A stretch of DNA of 36,012 nt, taken from IMG/VR virus record IMGVR_UViG_3300043425_000084, positions 1 through 36,012 of that record; one strand, 5' to 3'. The translations under genes and the position numbers were made by a program. The notes under the pieces are model-generated. The model was not told the DNA's origin, ran no database searches, and saw only the letters and a program-made list of their open reading frames with translations. Numbering within the stretch: position 1 is the first letter of the stretch; the number at the start of each line of letters is the position of its first letter. The DNA is from a virus. Positions 30,116-36,012 of this stretch are shown one piece after another.

Positions 30116-31456
30116 TTAAACTGTGTAAACAGTTGAACGATAGCGAACAATCGCAAAAGGATCAACTACAGATGTTGCCAAACGCTTCTCACCATAGAAG
30201 GTGATAAAGCCGGGCAATGTCTGATCGTATCTACGCAGAACCATATTTAAACGATCTACAATAGCATGACCTTTTTGGAAGTCGCCAAAATACATTGGAT
30301 ACACATTGGTTGTAGCGGCAGGTGCAGTAAGCAACAATGGGCTTGATAGATAGTTGTTTGCAACTACATCAAAACCAAGCAACTTACCAATAATGCCATC
30401 TTCACGAGCCAAACCATCAACATAAATTGGGCGACCTTGCTCATCTACTAATCCACGAATTGCAGAAAGCATTACAGGATTGATAATGAACTTGGCAGTT
30501 GGTGTCCAATATTGTTGTGGCAATGCATAGATAAAGTTAACAATATCTGCATAGGTTACGCTATTGGTAGTTCCAACAGAGTTGGCAGTAATTTGGTCAT
30601 AGGTAGCCAAATTATGTAAACCACTAGAAGAACCAGTTCCACTAGAGCCATAAGATGCAGTAGAAGTTGTGCCACCAGTATAGGTTGAATTAGCACCACC
30701 ATATTGATTCAAACCACGCAGACCATTGCTACCACCATAAGGCAAGTTAGTTGCACCTTGGTCGTTGTTCTGAATCATGGACAAGCCTTCTTGTTGGCTA
30801 AATTCAGCCATCATGTCGCTAACAACATTGCCTTCCAAACCATCGATGTCGTCAAGTGCGGCAGTTCTGATTGGGAATTGGGTGTTCAAATCTTGCAAAG
30901 TTAATTGCCAAATGTTTGTTGCAACAGTAGTTGGGTTTGCACCTGATGAAGTGTTGTTATTTACTGCATAACCCCACATTGCACCTGCGTTACCAGTTTT
31001 TGCACGAAACTGATAGGTAGCACCTTCAGTTGCGACAGAACGAGAAACACCACGCATAGGATTCATTAAACGCAAAGAAACAAATACAGGGTCATAGGCA
31101 GTTCTACCACCAACACCTGCACCTGAACCAGTCAATGCAGATGCTTCGTTCATATATGCATCGTATTGACCTTCGTCAGCAAACATCTTAATTTCTTTTT
31201 CTACACGACTTCCGTTTTTAACGAAATCACGCAGTTGCTCTTTAACAGCACGATTAACTTCTTGGCTAACAGTCTTGTAGGTTTTAATTACAGGAGTTGC
31301 ACCCATTTCGCTAACTTTGGCTTCTAAGGCGGCTACTTTTTCTGCGAATTCTGCTTTAGCAGATTCAACAGTTTGAGCAACTTCAGCCTTAACTTCGTCA
31401 ATCTTAGCAACTTGGGTTGCTTCGATTGCATCTAATTTTTCAATAACTTCTTTCAT
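30116..31456 (-). CDS. Major capsid protein, HK97 fold
   Basis: A 446-residue protein. Residues 1-100 are a coiled-coil delta/scaffold domain (KLDAIEATQVAKIDEVKAEV ... KVAALEAKVSEM, then a link to KEIKMFADEGQY). From residue about 103 (NEASALTGSGAGVGG) comes the HK97 shell fold, with FRAKTGNAGAMWGYAV, LNTQFPIRTAALDDIDGLEGNVVSDMM, a Gly/Ser-rich loop near 225-260 and the ending FYGEKRLATSVVDPFAIVRYRS. The protease encoded next door probably removes the delta domain, as in HK97. This is the likely main shell protein. Confidence 0.93.
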   Translation of the reverse strand: MKEVIEKLDAIEATQVAKIDEVKAEVAQTVESAKAEFAEKVAALEAKVSEMGATPVIKTYKTVSQEVNRAVKEQLRDFVKNGSRVEKEIKMFADEGQYDAYMNEASALTGSGAGVGGRTAYDPVFVSLRLMNPMRGVSRSVATEGATYQFRAKTGNAGAMWGYAVNNNTSSGANPTTVATNIWQLTLQDLNTQFPIRTAALDDIDGLEGNVVSDMMAEFSQQEGLSMIQNNDQGATNLPYGGSNGLRGLNQYGGANSTYTGGTTSTASYGSSGTGSSSGLHNLATYDQITANSVGTTNSVTYADIVNFIYALPQQYWTPTAKFIINPVMLSAIRGLVDEQGRPIYVDGLAREDGIIGKLLGFDVVANNYLSSPLLLTAPAATTNVYPMYFGDFQKGHAIVDRLNMVLRRYDQTLPGFITFYGEKRLATSVVDPFAIVRYRSTVYTV

Positions 31457-31465
31457 GACTACTCC

Positions 31466-32251
31466 TTATTTAATGCGTTTAGATAATGCCTTAACCAATT
31501 CTCTTTGCTCAATGGCTTTTAGAATTGCTTCGGCTTCTTCTACCACCGCAACAGGCTCACTCTGTGTTGGGGCAACTTCAACAGGTTTAGGTGCATCACG
31601 CACTTCTAAAACCTTTTTGAAGATACTAGATGCGGTGGTCGCATCTTTTCGGCTAACTCCTGCTTCACGCAACAGTTTTTCCAAACTTCTTGGGTTTATA
31701 TGCCCTTCGGCATCAAAACACTCTAATTTATTAATATTGGCTTCAGGATTGTTGGGATACATAACTACGCTGATCTCACGCAAACCACCTTTAGTAATTT
31801 GAAAATAACCTTCTTCATCATCATCACAAGGTTCGCCATTCATATCAACCATCATGGCTTCATCAGCATAAGCACCAACAGAAACACCACCAAACATTTT
31901 TGGTGATTCTTTGAGAATAGAATAAACATCACTACCACCAACTGTATTCATATACAGTCTGCCTTTGGCAGTCATGCCTTGTTCATCAAACATGATTTCA
32001 TCCCATTGACCAATAGGCATTCCCATGTCATTGTGATTTAGAAACATTGGTAATGGCTTGCCTTCTTTGGCAAACTCATCTGCCCAATCGTAAAAACCTT
32101 CAGGTTTGTAATTAAACTTACGACCATCAGCACCTTCTCTAGCACCCCAAGTCGTTGCTCTTGCTTCAATCTTTCCTGTGGGATTTTGGGCTTCGTCTGC
32201 CGACTGACCTAGTTGGACTTGTGCTTCGCAAATTAGAAGTAGATTTTTCAT
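31466..32251 (-). CDS. Prohead protease (HK97 S78 type)
   Basis: A 261-residue protein with the family core: GKIEARATTWGAREGADGRKFNYKPEGF, FLNHNDMGMPIGQWDEIMFDEQGMTAKGRL (His of the active site) and SVGAYADEAMM, then GLREISVVMYPNNPEANI (Ser of the active site in REISVV). The C-terminal 90 residues are helical and may act as a scaffold part. The ATG at 32251 is chosen with GGGG six bases upstream; a start four codons earlier is also in frame. It matures the capsid by cutting delta domains. Confidence 0.9.
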   Translation of the reverse strand: MKNLLLICEAQVQLGQSADEAQNPTGKIEARATTWGAREGADGRKFNYKPEGFYDWADEFAKEGKPLPMFLNHNDMGMPIGQWDEIMFDEQGMTAKGRLYMNTVGGSDVYSILKESPKMFGGVSVGAYADEAMMVDMNGEPCDDDEEGYFQITKGGLREISVVMYPNNPEANINKLECFDAEGHINPRSLEKLLREAGVSRKDATTASSIFKKVLEVRDAPKPVEVAPTQSEPVAVVEEAEAILKAIEQRELVKALSKRIK

Positions 32252-32387
32252 TAATAGCCCCATTGTTAATAGCCTGATTATTATCTTGTATTTTGGGGAA
32301 TTCTTCTACACTTTTAGGTAGTTTAACATTACTGCCTTTTATTTGTGAAGATAATTTGTCTAATATTTTGTGCAATATATCCATCAT
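32166..32387 (-). CDS. Small head-region protein overlapping the protease start
   Basis: A 73-residue frame starting at an ATG that overlaps the portal gene's stop as ATGATG. The first 47 residues (MMDILHKILDKLSSQIKGSN, SVEEFPKIQDNNQ) have a coding look; the last 26, basic and Ser-rich, overlap the protease gene in another frame for 86 bases. It may be a short assembly or decoration protein, or a linker frame; no family recognised. Confidence 0.45.
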   Translation of the reverse strand: MMDILHKILDKLSSQIKGSNVKLPKSVEEFPKIQDNNQAINNGAINEKSTSNLRSTSPTRSVGRRSPKSHRKD

Positions 32388-33781
32388 TTACCAATATTCA
32401 TTTTTCGCCTTTGATTGCCACCACCCCCACCAGTATCTTGTGGTGAACTGCTAGGCAAAGGTTCTGCTTTTGTAGATTTTGCTACTAAAGCATCATTTCC
32501 GTCAATTTTTGGCATATTTAAATATTCTCTTGCTTCATTAACAGACATAATTCCATTTGAAACACCTGCAGTTGCAAAGTTCATTTGGTCAAGTGCCGCA
32601 CCCTTTAAGAAATCTTTTGTATCAAAACGAATGCATAAACTTGGGTAGCCTTTTAGGAGTTGGCTCTTTAATTTCTGCTCAATATTGATAACCATAGGAT
32701 ACATGGTGGTCTTGTAGAACTCATCCAACATGGTTTGAGTGTTATTGTATTTGCCATCGGCAATACCAATCATGGCAGGTGGCACACCAAATAGACCACA
32801 CAAACGCTTCATTGTCTGCACTTTTAAGGTAGCACAATCAGCATCTTGCAGAGTTAACATTTCTAAAGGCTCATACTTCATGCCCTGATCTAACAACATT
32901 CCTTGACCCGGCTTGCTTAAATCGCTGTTCCTAGAGCCTGTCATGTTTGCCCATGCTTCTTTTAACCTGCCTGCAATTTCCTTGTATTTGCCATCAGGAA
33001 TGACCTGATCTGTAACAAACATACCTGTAGGCTTTGCACCATTTTGCATAATAAAGTTAGCATATAGGTCAATATCTTGATCTAAAGCAACCAATTCTGT
33101 AGCCAAAATTCCTTTGTTAAAACCTGCTACACCCTGCCAAGCCGCTTCCGAAATATGCATGACTTGGTGTGATGCGAGTGGCTCATCCTTGTTAAATCCA
33201 TAACTAGGAGTAGTAAGACGATAGGAAGGATAGCGAGTAGGAGTAAGTTGAACAGTAATAAGTGTTGCATCAAGGTTATACATTTCAAGGGGAGTTTGGA
33301 CAGGATCTTGCTGATCTTTTCTCCACCAAAGGGTGAAGCACTCGCCTGCAAGGTCTTGCCACATCGACCATTGATACCAAAACTCATATTGATTTTGAAA
33401 GTTGTTGGGTTGCTGAAGAAGGCTTAATACTTGTTTAGCCTTGGCTTTATCACGATTACCTACTTTATCAGATTCTATGGCATCAACAAACTCGCCATTA
33501 TCTGCCTTATACATAACTCGAATTGGCAGTTGAGCCAAAGACCGAGCCTTAACACCTACGCAAGCCATAACTGTAGAGTTACGACTTAGAACAGTCATAT
33601 CAACAGGTCTACCTGCTGATGTGCTACTTGCAGTTGTTACATAAAGTAATTGCTGACTTACAGTTTGCTTGCCTGCAGAGCCTTGATATATAACATTATT
33701 ACCAAGTTGGGTCTGACCAAACATGGTATTGGATTCGTTTTGTTGTATATTTTTACGCTTGAAAATATCCAATATTCCCAT
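32384..33781 (-). CDS. Portal protein (HK97 family)
   Basis: A 465-residue protein of the HK97 portal family: TVLSRNSTVMACVGVKARSLAQLPIRV, NQYEFWYQWSMWQDLAGECFTLWWR, and LKVQTMKRLCGLFGVPPAMIGI, which marks the family near residue 320. The C-terminal 40 residues are Gly-rich and disordered (DTGGGGGNQRRK). Forms the dodecameric channel at the head vertex through which DNA passes. Lies between terL and the protease in the standard order. Confidence 0.93.
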   Translation of the reverse strand: MGILDIFKRKNIQQNESNTMFGQTQLGNNVIYQGSAGKQTVSQQLLYVTTASSTSAGRPVDMTVLSRNSTVMACVGVKARSLAQLPIRVMYKADNGEFVDAIESDKVGNRDKAKAKQVLSLLQQPNNFQNQYEFWYQWSMWQDLAGECFTLWWRKDQQDPVQTPLEMYNLDATLITVQLTPTRYPSYRLTTPSYGFNKDEPLASHQVMHISEAAWQGVAGFNKGILATELVALDQDIDLYANFIMQNGAKPTGMFVTDQVIPDGKYKEIAGRLKEAWANMTGSRNSDLSKPGQGMLLDQGMKYEPLEMLTLQDADCATLKVQTMKRLCGLFGVPPAMIGIADGKYNNTQTMLDEFYKTTMYPMVINIEQKLKSQLLKGYPSLCIRFDTKDFLKGAALDQMNFATAGVSNGIMSVNEAREYLNMPKIDGNDALVAKSTKAEPLPSSSPQDTGGGGGNQRRKMNIGK

Positions 33782-33811
33782 GTTTTTTCTCCAAAAGTTT
33801 ATTTATTCTAC

Positions 33812-35479
33812 CTAAAAACTTCTGAAACCAAAAGAAGAAGTTGTATTTGGATTGTCTAAAGCACAATGCATTGCAATAATCATGGCAATAACACCATCGA
33901 CTTTTGCTGATTTATCTGCTTCGTTCTTCCTAACCTTGATGTTACCATTCACATCTGTAAAGACTTCGGCATTGGAAATTTGCCAACCAACAAATTGATT
34001 GCCACTATGTTTGATTGCTTTTTGCAATATTAACTTTTCTACATATTTGGAAGGATTGTTTAGAACTGCCATGCCTTGACCAACTTTCTTTACAGGAATC
34101 CCTGCATCATGCAACCGAGCCACAAGACTAGCCGCATTGTAAGCATCGTAACCTACCTCTTTTACATTGTATTTTTCGCATTGGGCTTTAATAAAGTCGC
34201 TTATTTCCCGATCATCCATTACATTCCCTTCGGTTAACTTTAAGACACCTGAACTTATAGCCAATTTAAAAATGTCTAAGTAATGTTTAGGAATAAGGTC
34301 TAAAGCCTGTTCGGGTAAGAAGAACTGAAAGTCTGCATAGTAATCATCTTCGCCATATCGCTTTAATACGCAAACTGCGTTCAAATCTCGTGTAGCGGCA
34401 AGGTCAAATCCAATAAATACATCGCTAGGTTCTCTAGTTTCTTGAGCAGGATCAATAATCGCATCATCCCAATATTGTCTGTCTATCCATGCAGTATTAG
34501 CAGAAACATAGACATTCAAGGTTTTGCAAAGGAATTCGTTAAGGGTTGCAGGCTTGTGCTTGGCTTCTTCTGCCCTTTGTTCAATGGCTTCTTGGAAAAC
34601 CGATATGCCATGCATCGGATTTGCCTTTGCCCAAGTCTTTGTATCTTTCCAATCGTCTTGTGGGTCTAAGCCATATAGCAATCCAAACCATCTAGGGTTT
34701 TCCCTAACATCTCCACATAGTATAGATTCAAGCATCTGCATATCTTCATAAAACTTGGTGTCCTTAGTAAAGGATGCAGTTGTAATGTAGATACGCAAAG
34801 GGTTTTGCCTTGCAACCATACCTGAGTGCAAGACTTCAATGGCATTACGATCTACGATCTGACTTGCTTCATCTACGATAATGCAACTAGGATTCTTTCC
34901 ATCGCCTGTCTTTTTGGTATCCCTAGACAGGGCTTTAAACATGGATTGGCTATCACCTGCCTTAGATATTTGGTATTTGCTGATATGAAACATTTGGCTA
35001 AGTTCAGCAGGCATCGATTCCACAAAAGCCTTGGATGCATCAAACACAATGCTTGCCTGTTCTCTGTTGGTAGCCAATGTAAAGACTTCAGCACCAGTTT
35101 CGCCACAGATTAATTCGTATAACGCAATAATGGCAGTCAGGGTTGACTTGCCTGCTTTGCGAGGAATGAACAAAATGACATCCCTGACCATGCGTTGACT
35201 GTGGTCCTTTTTAGACCGAAAGCCATAGATGGCACAAATGAACAGGATTTGAAAAGGCTCTAAAACAATGGGTTGTCCTGCTTGTGGTCCTTTGGTGTGC
35301 TTTAGGGCAGATGCAAAATTTAGGACATGAGCAGGATAGTCAGGATCAAACTCCCATTCCCATTCTTTGTTTTCGAGTTGGTTAAGAAATCGCTGACAGG
35401 CTAGTCTGACATTGCGACAAACCTCAATTTCTCCTTTAGCAACCTGAACTGCGTAAAGGACACCATCTTGCCAATCCAT
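33812..35479 (-). CDS. terL: Terminase large subunit
   Basis: A 555-residue packaging ATPase and nuclease. Walker A is IPRKAGKSTLTA (about 105-116), Walker B is CIIVDEAS (about 199-206), the coupling motif ITTASF lies near 234. The nuclease domain has metal ligands in FIGFDLAATRDL (about D359), VGYDAYNA (about D445) and VDGVIAM (about D528). The family is the HK97/P27-like cos terminase group. The ATG at 35479 overlaps the terS stop as TGATG; a TTG just upstream is also in frame. Confidence 0.95.
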   Translation of the reverse strand: MDWQDGVLYAVQVAKGEIEVCRNVRLACQRFLNQLENKEWEWEFDPDYPAHVLNFASALKHTKGPQAGQPIVLEPFQILFICAIYGFRSKKDHSQRMVRDVILFIPRKAGKSTLTAIIALYELICGETGAEVFTLATNREQASIVFDASKAFVESMPAELSQMFHISKYQISKAGDSQSMFKALSRDTKKTGDGKNPSCIIVDEASQIVDRNAIEVLHSGMVARQNPLRIYITTASFTKDTKFYEDMQMLESILCGDVRENPRWFGLLYGLDPQDDWKDTKTWAKANPMHGISVFQEAIEQRAEEAKHKPATLNEFLCKTLNVYVSANTAWIDRQYWDDAIIDPAQETREPSDVFIGFDLAATRDLNAVCVLKRYGEDDYYADFQFFLPEQALDLIPKHYLDIFKLAISSGVLKLTEGNVMDDREISDFIKAQCEKYNVKEVGYDAYNAASLVARLHDAGIPVKKVGQGMAVLNNPSKYVEKLILQKAIKHSGNQFVGWQISNAEVFTDVNGNIKVRKNEADKSAKVDGVIAMIIAMHCALDNPNTTSSFGFRSF

Positions 35480-35952
35480 CAACCTTTAGGACCTTTAAGG
35501 AATTTAGCGACTGCACTATCGTCTTGGGGTTTGCCACTCGATAATCTGCTTTTAGGGGTTAACCCTAATTCATTCATTAATTGAATAATTAACTTAACTG
35601 CATTGTTGCGAATGCTGATAGCAGGATGGGGTGCAAGTGTTTTGCCATCATTAGTGGACACGACAATATCTTCGGGTCGGATTTGTGCGTTACATGAAAC
35701 ATACAATTCCATCTGATCTGCCAACATGGTCAGGGTGTGCTTGTCTTGCTCGCTACCGATTCCATAGACTTCAAAAAGAAATTCAGCAGTTTCTTCAAGG
35801 AATCTTTTTTTGTCGAACTGGTCGGGTCTGTCCAACCACTCAGCAAAGGGAATTCTTTTTTTAACTGACTCAGGCAGGGGAATTCCTTGGTTCTCTCCCT
35901 TTGTGCCATGCACCAAATGGAGTTCGGGGGGCAATTTATTTTTAATAGTCAT
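35479..35952 (-). CDS. terS: Terminase small subunit (P27 family)
   Basis: A 157-residue protein, MTIKNKLPPELHLVHGTKGEN, with the family pattern: a flexible start PPELHLVHGT, FAEWLDRPDQFDKKRFLEETAEFLFEVYGIGSEQDKHTLTMLADQMELYV in a helix bundle, then PHPAISIRNNAVKLIIQLMNELGLTPKSR at the end. It recognises cos and hands DNA to the large subunit. A run of seven G on this strand at 35978-35984 lies about 30 bases upstream of its ATG. First gene of the late operon inside this window. Confidence 0.9.
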   Translation of the reverse strand: MTIKNKLPPELHLVHGTKGENQGIPLPESVKKRIPFAEWLDRPDQFDKKRFLEETAEFLFEVYGIGSEQDKHTLTMLADQMELYVSCNAQIRPEDIVVSTNDGKTLAPHPAISIRNNAVKLIIQLMNELGLTPKSRLSSGKPQDDSAVAKFLKGPKG

Positions 35953-36012
35953 GACCGAGCCATTCTAATTTGGAATACCCCCCCTTGTAAAGTCCTTTTA
36001 CAGAAGATTGGG
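35953..36012. other. Upstream region of terS with hairpin and G7 run, likely cos side
   Basis: No gene is seen. The stretch holds a 6-bp hairpin TGTAAA/TTTACA at 35986-35991 and 35997-36002 (loop GTCCT) and a run of seven C on the plus strand (35978-35984). Together with the palindrome at 4-18 on the other window end it makes a candidate cos region of about 140 bases. The exact cleavage site cannot be read. Confidence 0.5.

Noticed and set aside
32415-32648. Opposite-strand open frame over the portal gene C-terminus
   Set aside because: A shadow of the Gly/Pro-rich portal tail; no motif and no start signal.
1-36012. Direct terminal repeats at the window ends
   Set aside because: The first and last bases share no repeated sequence, so neither terminal redundancy nor assembly overlap is visible.

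Overview
The window looks like one complete, AT-rich, tailed-phage genome (long-tailed, HK97/lambda-type head and tail genes). Its first and last bases fall between an HNH endonuclease gene and the small terminase gene, which is where cos sites of HK97-like phages sit, so the window was probably opened at or near cos. No ribosomal, tRNA or cellular housekeeping genes are seen. The host cannot be read directly. Several small early proteins resemble proteins common in phages of Burkholderiales and other freshwater Betaproteobacteria, so a freshwater betaproteobacterial host is my best guess, not a demonstrated fact.

Layout. (1) 1532 down to 78, minus strand: VRR-NUC nuclease, a fused Dps-like protein, a small unknown and the HNH protein, leading across the window ends into the packaging genes. 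(2) 1590-2899, plus strand: a metallophosphoesterase and a SprT-like metallopeptidase. (3) 6947 down to 2965, minus strand: an early operon of many small translationally coupled genes, including a DnaT-like replication protein, a Ref-like nuclease, a cluster of related 'LSDEE' proteins and an inserted homing endonuclease. (4) 6948-7650: a control region with a Cro/YdaS-like repressor, back-to-back promoters, several dyads, and an unusual GC-richer stretch of about 200 bases that could be a structured RNA or a short gene. (5) 7649-11210, plus strand: replication/recombination operon with an SSB-like protein, a PD-(D/E)XK exonuclease, a second nuclease-like protein, small membrane or secreted proteins, and a strongly structured RNA element at 9584-9646. 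(6) 35952 down to 11193, minus strand: the late operon in classical order (terS, terL, portal, protease, two capsid proteins, connectors, tail terminator, tail tube, G/GT chaperones with a lambda-type GGGAAAG frameshift site, tape measure, tail tip, J-like hub, glycine-rich and collagen-like fibres, glycosyltransferase, lysis genes).

How it works together. The phage appears to rely on the host replisome: it has a DnaT-like loader and an SSB-like protein, but I see no polymerase, primase or helicase. No integrase and no full-length CI repressor is visible, so a virulent life style is likelier than lysogeny, although the control region is laid out like a temperate switch. The most unusual features are two tandem HK97 capsid genes with different N-termini, the two RNA-like elements, three genes whose ATG lies only 6-8 bases after a -10 hexamer (possible leaderless mRNAs), and a family of small proteins that is duplicating and recombining around a homing endonuclease.
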